The notes under the pieces were generated by a model. That model was not told the origin of the DNA, did not search any database, and saw only the letters and a program-made list of their open reading frames with translations. The translations under genes and the position numbers were made by a program. A stretch of 64,000 bases of DNA, taken from NCBI RefSeq assembly GCF_027172205.1, contig NC_070605.1, forward strand, positions 43,053,804 to 43,117,803. The letters are read 5' to 3'. The stretch comes from Podarcis raffonei (taxonomy: Eukaryota; Chordata; Lepidosauria; Squamata; Lacertidae). Position 1 is the stretch's first letter; each line of letters starts with the position of its first letter. Positions 34,722 through 41,591 of the stretch are shown here, piece after piece.

Positions 34722-36229
34722 AAGCAGGCAGCAAATATTCCTGTGCCTCAGCTTGGAATGTGGTATCCATTTGTTTATCCCTACAATATTATCAAGAAGA
34801 TGGAGGGAAATGTAAAACAGTAAGCAATGGCCATGATTTCCGTATGTAGGCGGGTTTCAAGTTTAAACAGGAGAAAGGAAAACTAACTTAATGTTGGAAG
34901 TGCTCCACTCAGATAAGTGACACTCAGTGCCCCAAAGTATTGCTTCTCGTGTGCCCCTTGGGCTCTTCAGTGCAGTCACAGATTTATCTTCAATTCTCTC
35001 GTTTCAGCAATAGGGAAGTGCCCCAATTCATCTCCACCGCCTCCTCCGCATGGTTTCATAGCGGCTTCCATTGTTATCCTCGTCCTTGCTCTCGTGATAG
35101 TGCCAACATTTCTCCGATGCCGCCGCCGCAGTAAGTTCTGATGCCTTTGTGACCAACCAGTGTAGGAAACTGTGGTGTGGTTGAGAGCCCTGCTAGGAAT
35201 TCAGAGACCCAGGTTAAAATCCGCACTTAGCCGTCAAGACTTCTAATCAGTTGTCTCTTAGCCTAGCATATCTCACAGCCTTGTTACCAGAGTAATAGGT
35301 GTAGAAGAACCACGCACACCACCAAGAAGAAAGGCAGCATATAAATGCAATAGGTATCTTTTCATAAACCCTTAGGTTACCACTGGAAACAAACCATTGT
35401 TCATAGTTTACATGTTCCAGGGCTGTGGCCAAAAATTGCAAGCAGATCCTTAGGCTCATTACATGCTCAACTTAAACTGTAGCCATGTTAGGAAATGAAT
35501 GTTTGCTTTTTATGGGTTGTATCCAGCTAAGCTCAGTACAGACTAGGCCCACTGAAATTAATGAGCCCAAGTTCATCATGTTCATTAATTTCAGTGGGTC
35601 TACTTTGAGTAAGGCCAGCATTGGATGCAATCCTATTTATTTAACAATATTTCTAGTCCCACTAGTGCAATGGGCCCTTTCCCTGGCGTGCTGCCCACGA
35701 ATTCATAAAAAATATAGTAAGAGGTTTACAGGACTAAAAGCAACAAGCTAAAATCATACTTTAAAAAACAACAACACACAACCCCTCCCAAACCAGGAAT
35801 GTTTCAACTCAGCAAAAAATAACACTAAGTGTGTGTGGGGGGGGGAGAGAGAGCAGCCATCAGTGACATCTGCAAGGCCAAAAGTACCCCATCCCTGGAT
35901 TAAGACATGGGAGACTAGAGTTCAAATCCCCACTCAGCTATGAAGCTCACTGGGTGACCTTGACCGATCATAGCCTCTTAGCCTATGTTTTGTTCTTCTT
36001 TATTGACTTTTTGACCCATACTCCACCCTCATGACTAATGGGAATTCTCCCCACCCCCACTCTTTGACATAGTTTTAAAATTCTTAGTCACATCGGTAAA
36101 GATTTTCTGTTCAATGTTGCTGAACCGATTGACGTTTCAGAGCCTGTGACATCTCACCAGCCAGTGGCAACAAGTGAAATGACATTGCAGCAGCTTTCCA
36201 ACGGGACATCGGAAGCAGCATGTGCCTGA
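12240..36229 (+). CDS. CD80: CD80 (B7-1) T-cell co-stimulatory ligand, whole coding region in five exons
   Basis: Joins 12240-12336, 29768-30091, 33982-34257, 35008-35130 and 36141-36229: 302 residues plus TGA. CD80 is a type I membrane protein of antigen-presenting cells that binds CD28 and CTLA-4. Seen: signal peptide 1-32; IgV 33-140 with the Cys49-Cys121 pair and RIYWQK, identical to the human CD80 stretch; IgC 141-232 with Cys164-Cys217 and [10 protein letters not shown], close to human GGFPEPHLSW; a proline-rich stalk; membrane helix about 249-268; tail 269-302. Every internal junction is phase 1, as usual for Ig-domain exons. N-glycosylation sequons lie at Asn95, 112, 181, 194, 200, 208 and 239. 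CD86 is the alternative, but the SW after GGYPE and the tail-to-tail TIMMDC1 neighbour favour CD80. The tail is unlike the human one and has no tyrosine. Two extra IgC cysteines (155, 186) and a stalk cysteine (237) are unusual. Confidence 0.93.
12677..13036 (+). mobile_element. Sauria-type tRNA SINE, sense, in CD80 intron 1
   Basis: Head GGATGCTGGTTGTGCTGTGG, box-B-like GTTTGAATCCC, tail AAGGGTACCTTTAC. A perfect 14-bp target duplication (TTTATCTTGTAACA) at 12663-12676 and 13037-13050 fixes the ends. Confidence 0.9.
13920..14044 (+). mobile_element. L2-type LINE 3' end with ATT tail
   Basis: Ends CCCTGGGACCTGCTGGGTAT followed by ATA/ATT trinucleotide repeats. Short 3' end only. Confidence 0.5.
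14168..14409 (-). mobile_element. Pogo/Tigger-like MITE, copy 3
   Basis: Reverse orientation of the family, between TA dinucleotides, with three subterminal units. It sits at the 3' tail of the next SINE, inside the SINE's target duplication. Confidence 0.8.
14412..14768 (-). mobile_element. Sauria-type tRNA SINE, antisense
   Basis: Minus strand starts GAGGGACGCGGGTGGCGCTG and runs to a TACCTTTACTTAA-like tail. The 11-bp repeat ATTCTTATGTA lies at 14157-14167 and 14769-14779 and encloses this SINE together with the MITE. Confidence 0.85.
15630..15850 (+). mobile_element. CR1 LINE 3' end, sense
   Basis: Weak match to the CR1 C-terminus ([15 protein letters not shown]) and its 3' UTR (TTGGACAAGATGATCTTTGA). 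Old. Confidence 0.55.
16590..16725. mobile_element. Palindromic MITE (TTGTTGGACT family)
   Basis: Diverged copy of a family in which ATGTTGTTGGACTACAACTC is inverted at the other end, followed by CCACCCCTG. Related copies: 42510-42615, 55596-55713 and 59190-59320. Confidence 0.5.
17076..17142. repeat. AC/AT microsatellite
   Basis: Alternating (AC)n and (AT)n tracts immediately before the Tc1 fragment. They supply the false Met and Thr-His run of an open frame here. Confidence 0.9.
17143..17758 (+). mobile_element. Tc1/mariner element, 3' half with transposase C-terminus
   Basis: An open frame of about 130 codons encodes the catalytic C-terminus: [11 protein letters not shown] (second Asp) and [16 protein letters not shown] (Glu), ending ANKGFATKY and TAA. 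A terminal repeat follows (AGGGGATCAAATACTTCCCC). The 5' half with the DNA-binding domain and first Asp is absent, with a microsatellite in its place. Not functional alone. Confidence 0.9.
17759..17798. repeat. TA microsatellite
   Basis: About 20 TA units abutting the Tc1 terminus, probably grown from the TA target site. Confidence 0.9.
18580..18612 (-). mobile_element. CR1 LINE 3' end, left piece (split by Bov-B)
   Basis: TAGAATTATAGAATTGTAGA is the end of a CR1 3' UTR in antisense. It resumes at 19119-19180 (GGGACCACAAGGGTCATTTA) after the Bov-B insertion. Confidence 0.65.
18613..19118 (+). mobile_element. Bov-B (RTE) LINE 3' end
   Basis: Encodes RTE motifs near the ORF end ([20 protein letters not shown]) and carries the Bov-B 3' end GGGGTCACGAAGAGTCGGAC followed by CAA repeats. 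A 12-bp target duplication with one mismatch (AGAGCTGG[G/A]AGG) at 18601-18612 and 19119-19130 shows it landed in a CR1 tail. 5'-truncated. Confidence 0.9.
19288..19323. repeat. CT microsatellite
   Basis: CTGT and CT repeats. Confidence 0.85.
21791..22021 (+). mobile_element. Pogo/Tigger-like MITE, copy 4
   Basis: Full family structure between TA dinucleotides with three subterminal units. Confidence 0.8.
22390..22840 (+). mobile_element. L2/CR1-type LINE 3' region, sense
   Basis: Encodes the terminal block [17 protein letters not shown] typical of this LINE group, then degenerate 3' sequence. Confidence 0.6.
23230..23460 (+). mobile_element. L2-type LINE fragment, sense
   Basis: Degenerate reverse-transcriptase C-terminus: DYCNSLQES and AARLLSNVS-like blocks, preceded by TCACTACATC-type sequence. 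Old. Confidence 0.5.
24397..24594. mobile_element. hAT-like MITE
   Basis: Inverted ends CAGGGCCAGCCC and GGGTCAGCCCTG around a non-coding core with GCCTCAGGTGGCAGGATCC. Its last 39 bases are also in the duplicate at 3277-3495. Confidence 0.5.
24556..24774 (+). repeat. 219-bp recent duplicate, copy B (probable source)
   Basis: See 3277-3495. Here it runs continuously out of an intact hAT-like element and on into normal flank, so this is likely the original copy. Confidence 0.9.
24860..25101 (+). mobile_element. Pogo/Tigger-like MITE, copy 5
   Basis: Full family structure in a TA-rich stretch, with three subterminal units. Confidence 0.8.
25585..25770 (+). mobile_element. tRNA-derived SINE, diverged
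   Basis: Box-B-like GAGTTCAAATCCCC, then the body CTACCTCATAGGAATATTGT and a TAATTAATAAAT tail. Related diverged pieces: 35175-35365, 35890-36000, 62795-62960, and antisense 51345-51422 and 63240-63330. Confidence 0.55.
26993..27290 (+). mobile_element. tRNA-derived SINE with CTT tail
   Basis: Box A region TGTGGTGTAGTGGTTAAGAG and box B GGGTTCGCTTCC, body ending GGGATATCAAATCCAAACTC, then about 17 CTT units. A different SINE family from the Sauria type. The tail creates spurious poly-Leu and poly-Glu frames. Confidence 0.85.
28427..28505 (-). mobile_element. CR1 LINE 3' terminus, antisense
   Basis: TAGAATCATAGAATTGTAGA, then GGTCATCTAGTCCAACCCC; about 80 bp of CR1 3' UTR. Confidence 0.65.
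28755..28960. repeat. hAT-like dispersed repeat fragment
   Basis: GGGGAAGCTTTTTCATTCCC, then GGTGGTGGGTAAGGCTGGAG resemble a common reptile hAT non-autonomous family. Ends unclear. Confidence 0.35.
29768..30091 (+). CDS. CD80: CD80 exon encoding the IgV domain
   Basis: Bounded by a CCCCAG acceptor and a GTAAGT donor; 324 bp, phase 1 at both ends. Encodes residues 33-140. Seen: first cysteine in ATLPC, the conserved tryptophan in RIYWQK, and the D-x-G-x-Y-x-C signature as SDQGKYRC. IgV is the receptor-binding domain in the B7 family. If the following intron were retained, the frame would stop after 11 more residues. Confidence 0.94.
30772..32322. mobile_element. 1.55-kb hAT element with CpG-rich core, in CD80 intron 2
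   Basis: Ends CACGGGTGTGAGACAC and, inverted, GAGTTTGACACCCCTG. Flanked by an 8-bp target duplication with one mismatch (GTTTACGT 30764-30771, GCTTACGT 32323-32330). The core (about 30860-31920) is very GC- and CpG-rich. Several long frames overlap there with low-complexity translations, and I recognise no transposase. A piece of LINE reverse transcriptase lies at 32108-32192. Confidence 0.8.
32108..32192 (+). pseudogene. LINE reverse-transcriptase snippet inside the hAT element
   Basis: Encodes [20 protein letters not shown], the palm motif A of CR1/L2 reverse transcriptases, then stops. Neither end of a LINE is present around it. Confidence 0.8.
32741..33685 (-). mobile_element. 5'-truncated L1 LINE, in CD80 intron 2
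   Basis: Perfect 18-bp target duplication (GAGAGAAAGGATGCTATT) at 32723-32740 and 33686-33703. The minus strand encodes the ORF2 C-terminus with the knuckle [19 protein letters not shown], open for about 165 codons, then an A-rich 3' UTR. A relative of the copy at 5379-6403. It looks young. Confidence 0.92.
33982..34257 (+). CDS. CD80: CD80 exon encoding the IgC domain
   Basis: Acceptor CTCTAG and donor GTAAGT; 276 bp, phase 1 at both ends, residues 141-232 plus one base. Canonical cysteines are in LTLMC and LVQC. Two further cysteines, in NPCG and TVRC, have no counterpart in human CD80. Four N-glycosylation sequons crowd the domain. A 945-bp L1 insertion ends about 280 bp upstream of this exon. 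Confidence 0.93.
34682..34722. repeat. TG microsatellite in CD80 intron 3
   Basis: TGTGTGCG then (TG)n. Confidence 0.9.
35008..35130 (+). CDS. CD80: CD80 exon encoding stalk and transmembrane helix
   Basis: Acceptor GTTTCAG and donor GTAAGT; 123 bp, phase 1 at both ends. Encodes a short stalk with one cysteine, an NSS sequon and five prolines, then the helix [20 protein letters not shown], then the basic stop-transfer RCRRR. Read-through into the intron would add only Ser-Lys-Phe before a stop. Confidence 0.92.
35530..35640. repeat. Palindromic reptile repeat
   Basis: CCCACTGAAATTAATGA inverted as TCATTAATTTCAGTGGG, with a GGATGCAATCC end. Similar at 63042-63160. Confidence 0.5.
36141..36229 (+). 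CDS. CD80: CD80 last coding exon (cytoplasmic tail) and stop
   Basis: The acceptor GACGTTTCAG is followed by 86 coding bases that continue the phase-1 frame and end at TGA 36227-36229. The encoded tail starts KPVTSHQPV and ends SEAACA, 29 residues rich in Ser, Thr and Gln, with no resemblance to the arginine-rich human CD80 tail. The call rests on the acceptor and matching phase only; a different 3' exon cannot be excluded. Confidence 0.72.
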
Positions 36230-37995
36230 CCATAGAGAAACCTGGGCAGTGGCGTTTGATTTTCAACATTCTGCTCTGGTGAAATGGACATAATCACCCT
36301 GGATCCCAGAACCTGGAGTGCATCGCTCTTCACAACGACACAGGGCATACCTCTCTCTTTCCAGGTGTGATAGAAGCATTGCTCAGAAAAATGGCGGGAG
36401 GGGTAAGGGTTAAAAGCACTACCCACCATACTGACGGTTCCACCTCAACAGCATTTTTTACAAGTACACCCCCCCCACCAAACGATACAACGCGTAGTAC
36501 CATCTTCTAGACAACTGCCTGATTTGGAAGGGGAAATGAACCGTCGTTCTTCATAAGCAGAAATTTTACAGTGAAGTTCATTTCAAACCAAAGAGTGCTT
36601 CCCACACTCCCGCTGGGACAGATCCACTGGCTTGGACATCTCCAGCCATCTTACTGCGTGAAACCACCTCTTCCTTGTGACTTGTGAGCAACTCTACCAG
36701 CAAAGCAGCACCCGTTTCAAGTGAAAAAGGGAGCAATGCTTTGGCAATGCTCTGTCTACAAAACAACACCAAGGAAAGCAAACGCTCCTTTTATGAGGTA
36801 TCGGCGTCCCAGCACCCAAAACTAATTGGGGGCACCACATGGGATGCACGGTAAACTGGACCACTTGTCCCCAGCTGCAGAGCCCATTGATCTTTGCTAA
36901 ACTAGCTCTCACTCGTGTTGTAATAAAATCCTCAGTTAGGGGTGTATTTAGTGTAAGGGTGAGATGTTCTCGCCATTATTTGCCATCCACGCACATGCAG
37001 TTTGCAACAGAATGGAAGGTACTAGTATGGTTCTGCAGCTGCAGAAGCCATACCCAGGAACAGTATTATTGCCTGCTATGTAGGGTAAAGAGTGTTTTCT
37101 CATTTTGGAAACTCTCCTTCAACTTAAATTGTGGCTTGCACATAATTTATCACCTCTCCTCCCTAATTTTATTTACCAGAAAATAAGCCTGGCATGCTTA
37201 TAGCTTTATTATACTTGTTGCTATGGACCCTCTATGTAAATGTAGGGGTACCAGGAACTATTTATTGGCCATATGAGTATTTTTAAATATTCATTTGCTA
37301 CTGCTGTAATAAGATTTAGCGGTATGTATAAGCTTTAATGGGATATATGCCTATCTGAGCATCAGGATTTCAATACTATAAGCACACTTAACTCTTAAGC
37401 AGGATTCTTCCATGGCATTCAATGGAGGAAGAAAATGCCCAAGAGCCAGGGGTTAATTCAGTTTATCTCCTAACTCAGTTTGTCATGTAAACAGGCTCTA
37501 AATCACCATTATTCGGTTTAAACCGAGAGTTAACCCATTGAAGAAAGCAGACCCAAGTTTCACTAACACTTTAGCAGAAACTCTCCCTGCCACATTAAAG
37601 TTTGTCTCTAAGGTGATTAACAAAGGACGTGGACAGGTTTTTAGGGTGTCTGCTTATTTGTAAACCACAATAGGAACTGTAACATGTTATCAGTCCTGTC
37701 TGTTTAAAGCAGCCCAGCTTTTCTGCAGGCTTCCCAAACAATGTATTTCTCAGCTGTGTGCAAAATGTATCCAAGCATTGCTGTCTCCTATTTTCACTTT
37801 ATTCTTGACTGTAAACTAGGTTAAATATGTAATTATGCCAAGTTATATTTTAGCATTAGCTTTTCAGCAAATCATCCTTATATACTGTATATACATGTTT
37901 GTGTGTGTGTGTGTCCTCAGCCTCAGATGGTGGATGTGTTTTTAAACTATTTTTATACAATTATACCAATAAAACAAAGTTAAACTTTTGTCTTT
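36230..37995 (+). other. CD80: CD80 3' UTR (probable)
   Basis: About 1.77 kb without coding potential between the CD80 stop and the first good polyadenylation signal. It contains scattered ATTTA motifs (near 36945, 37171 and 37260) that could affect mRNA stability. No clear transposon is seen in it, in contrast to the introns, which fits a transcribed 3' UTR. Extent is inferred. Confidence 0.55.
37968..37973 (+). terminator. Candidate CD80 polyadenylation signal
   Basis: AATAAA about 1.74 kb after the CD80 stop, followed within 20 bases by T-rich sequence. A second AATAAA lies at 38076-38081 and could serve a longer form. Confidence 0.5.
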
Positions 37996-38099
37996 TTTGC
38001 ACTTCAAATATAAAACACACTTGTGCCTGGTTATTCCATTTAATGAAATGTATGCTTATATAGACTCAGGCTTTTAATAAATGAGCCAGTGCAGTAAGT

Positions 38100-40865
38100 G
38101 AACTGGATTATTTTGGATTTTTTTCTTTCATTGCATTTAACAGGCCTTTTATTCTCATTTTCTTATGGGCAAAAAAGAGTGCCTGAAGAGAGCAAAGACA
38201 TGAACAACAAGTCATAAAAAACAACCACAATTTACACAAACCAATTATGGTTTGTGGCTTTCATCCTACTCCTTTCCTCCCCAATGATGTTTGTGGCAAA
38301 TGGATCACTTGTCTCATTAAATCTGTGTATTCTACTAGGTAACGGTTTCATCGCAATGGTGGAAGAAAAAGAAAGCCCAAATATTTTGTGGTTATTTCTG
38401 GTAATCCTTACAGAAATTGAGCAGGTCATGGTCTCATCAGAGCTTGGACAGAGACTTCCCGAGAACCTCTGTACACAACTGAATTCCAGCACTAAAGTAA
38501 GCCAAGATACAACGGTTACAGTGACATATTATAGCTACCATGTACAGTGGTACCTCACGTTACGTACCGTCCTCCTTACGAATCCTTCGGGTTACGCGCT
38601 CTGCTGACCCGGAAGTAGATGTCCCTTGGTGTGACCTTTGCCCCGGGATGCAAGCGGAAATTGCGCTCCGGTGGCACGGCAGCAGCAAGAGGCGCCATTA
38701 GCGAAAGCTCACCTCATGTTATGAGCGGTTTCCGGTTACGAACCGGAATGGATTAAGTTTGCAACCAGAGGTACCACTGTACCCAAATAGGTGGGGCCAA
38801 AAGCCCCTTTTCAGAACAATTGCCACGCGTTTTCACTACATCAAAACCACCTTTTCAAAGACATTCCACCCTTAGGGCAGAAGGCAACTTGTGATTTCAA
38901 GTATGCTTATTATTACAGAAATTACAGGGGGGGGCACATCTTTAAAGTTGTTAAAAATATAATGCATAAATGTATCCTTTCGACTTGACAGCTCAGGGAA
39001 GTTACCTAGCTTTAACGATCATATAAAATCAACTCCTTTGCCAGTTTCCTCCATTTCAACACTATTTTGCCCTTGGAAAAACGACTCTTTTCCCTGCCAC
39101 CTCCCCAAGCATGAGGACATGTATACACACCTCCTACCCCAGGAGGTGACCAGAGGTGACAACTGCTGAGCTGTTGGCCAAGGAAAGCCTAATCCCATCA
39201 CCAGACTTGCCAAGGGGTCCAGACATGCAAAGGAAGTTCTATTGTACTTTGGGCGGTAGGACTCAGAGGTGTTTGCCTATGCTAATCTTATACCTGGGTC
39301 TTGCCCTGACATGTCTGCTTATGCTAATCTTGTACCAAGGACTTGTCTGGACATGTTTGCCAAGGTTAAACTACTGTAACCCCTGTCTACCCCTCCCCTT
39401 TTGTGACAGGTCAGTGATGTAGCAATTATGTAGCATGAACTGTATTCTGGATATGGTAGGAACGTTTTCAAAGTCATTGTCACCCCATTCCGCTTTGAAC
39501 CTGTTGCACAATAAACTTTGGTTTACAGCTATTTGCTCTGGTTGGTGGCTGGACTCCTTCCTTTATTCCGCAGGGACCGACAGGCTCTATCCGACAAGCT
39601 GGGTGACTGAGCAGCCTCGCACCTAGATTTTTCTGTAACACTTATACTGCAGGAAATGCCACTATTTTAGGACAATCTTTGGTATATTGGGCATGAATGC
39701 GCTTTTAAAAAATCCTGAAAATCTGTAGCCAACTGAGTTGGGATTGTACGCAAGGATGCCAACAGGGTTTTTCCAGGGCCTGGTACACTGCATGTGATGT
39801 GAGGCCCCTGCACACACCCCAAAATCTATTGGAGAGACTTGCTGCTTATTAACTCTGCACCAGCCCTGCGAGGTAGGCTAGGCCAAGATAAAAGAGGGAA
39901 GGAGAGGATAATGTATACAACCTTGGGCTCCTGAGTAGAAAAGCAAGATACATATTTGTATCACAGATCATGTAATACAATGCTTTAACTACTACATTTC
40001 ATAGTCTTCATACTTACAGCAAAATGGCAAAACAAAAAATGTTTGTCAACCCCAATAAATAAAAAGCAGAAAATGTTCTTAAGTATGTGTAGTCTCACAA
40101 CTTCGGTGTCTAAACTACCAGCTCTCAGCATATCTTACTTTACAGGGCAGTTGTGAAAATAAAAATGGGGAAGTGGAAGACAATGCACACATCCTTGAGC
40201 TCGTGGGGGGGGGGCGCGGAATCAGTATACAAATACTACAACCACCAGCAACAAATAGTCAAAGCATGTGCAGCTTCACAATTCTCAACAAAACACATAG
40301 GCACAGAACATTTTGGCAACCCGATAAAAAAAATATACTGGTAGTATCCTGTTAAAGCCCACAGGAAACTTAACTTGCTGCAGTTGTAAGGAGGTTGTAG
40401 ATTTTATTGTTGAATTTACTAATTAATTTTGTTTATGTTTTATGGTTACTGTATATTAATAAAGAGCAGCCCAGTAATGGCTGTTGGGGACATGGAACAT
40501 CAGGGGCAGGGAGGCAGGACACTGCAATATCACCCTTATTTTCTCTTTTATTCCAAGGGAACTCCTTCCAAGTGAAACATACCAAAGCTAGTCAATGCTG
40601 TTTTATATTGTAATGGCAGAACATTTTTGCTGACGTGTTGTATGGAAGCCCCATAGCTTGCACACGTGACATGAGCATGCACACATGGCTGCCGCAGACC
40701 TTGGGGGGCAGCGCTTTATTCAGAAATATTGGGGGAGCCCTAGCTCCCCCCCAGCACCTATGTCTCCTGGTACGTAGTAAGGTCAAAGGTAAGTTAAGAT
40801 TTATAGTACTGCATTCAAAAGAGGAGTGGCACCAAACCCAAGAATTCATATAGCAATGAACATTC
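38100..40865. other. Intergenic region between the 3' ends of CD80 and TIMMDC1
   Basis: Tail-to-tail gene arrangement. One MITE (38545-38779) and degenerate SINE-like stretches (about 39840-39960). No exon, conserved hairpin or CpG island noticed. Confidence 0.6.
38545..38779 (-). mobile_element. Pogo/Tigger-like MITE, diverged copy 6
   Basis: Termini CAGTGGTACCTC and GAGGTACCACTG with TA on both sides. The core is more GC-rich and diverged than in the other copies, so it is probably a subfamily. Confidence 0.75.
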
Positions 40866-41216
40866 AAAATAATTATTATTTTTCTTTATTGTTTTAGATT
40901 TACTCCACCGTTCAACCCATCAACTTACCCTGGAGACCTTCGGAATACACCCATGTTATCCCTTAGAGCATATCCCCAAAAAGTGAATTTTGTATTTTCT
41001 CTATCCAGAGAAGTAATTCAAGCTTATTCCTCTCCCAACTAAAGAGGGAGCTAGTCATCACCTGAAGCTGAACTTTCTATGTTCCTGGTTTATCTGACAA
41101 AACCTAGGAGCTCTTCAAGAGAGTCCATTGTGTACTGAGCAACAGGCCACAAGAAAAACTTTTAACACCACTTGTTAAGAGTTCCAGTGTGCAATACTAA
41201 AAACATTTGTTTTCAC
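40866..41216 (-). other. TIMMDC1: TIMMDC1 3' UTR with polyadenylation signal
   Basis: AATAAA on the minus strand at 40890-40885, about 330 bases after the stop. It is followed on that strand by ATT-rich sequence. End of transcript is inferred. Confidence 0.5.
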
Positions 41217-41298
41217 TCATGATCTGGGAGAAGCTCCTTCCTGAAGTACATCATCCATTTCCTTTGAGATGTTTTCAGTGACGCTGAGCCTGGTCCTC
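41217..41298 (-). CDS. TIMMDC1: TIMMDC1 exon 7 (last) and stop
   Basis: Acceptor TATTTAG, then [16 protein letters not shown] through GASPRS and TGA at 41219-41217. Human has KGRLQVTEHLPEKIES at the same place and then runs on for about 23 more residues than here. Confidence 0.88.
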
Positions 41299-41560
41299 CT
41301 AAATAGAAAAAGAAAAAAGAACATGGTTGTACTTCTGAGAGGAAAACAAAACTGCACCTCATATGCTTATATCACCATTAACATTGGAGGCTGAAACTTA
41401 TTAGAAAAACTAACTAATAAACTGAAACTGACACAGGGACAAATAGAAGAGGATGCCTTCACCCCAGTATGGCTCCCCTTTATCACATACACAGCCCAAC
41501 AAGACAATGACAAGAATCCACCAACAGCATACGAATCAATCTGGCTAACCTGATTCAAAA

Positions 41561-41591
<31 letters not shown>

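Noticed and set aside
29768-36229. CD86 rather than CD80
   Set aside because: The LTLMCSS and DNYTE stretches resemble CD86 a little, but RIYWQK and [10 protein letters not shown] match CD80, and TIMMDC1 adjoins CD80, not CD86, in human.
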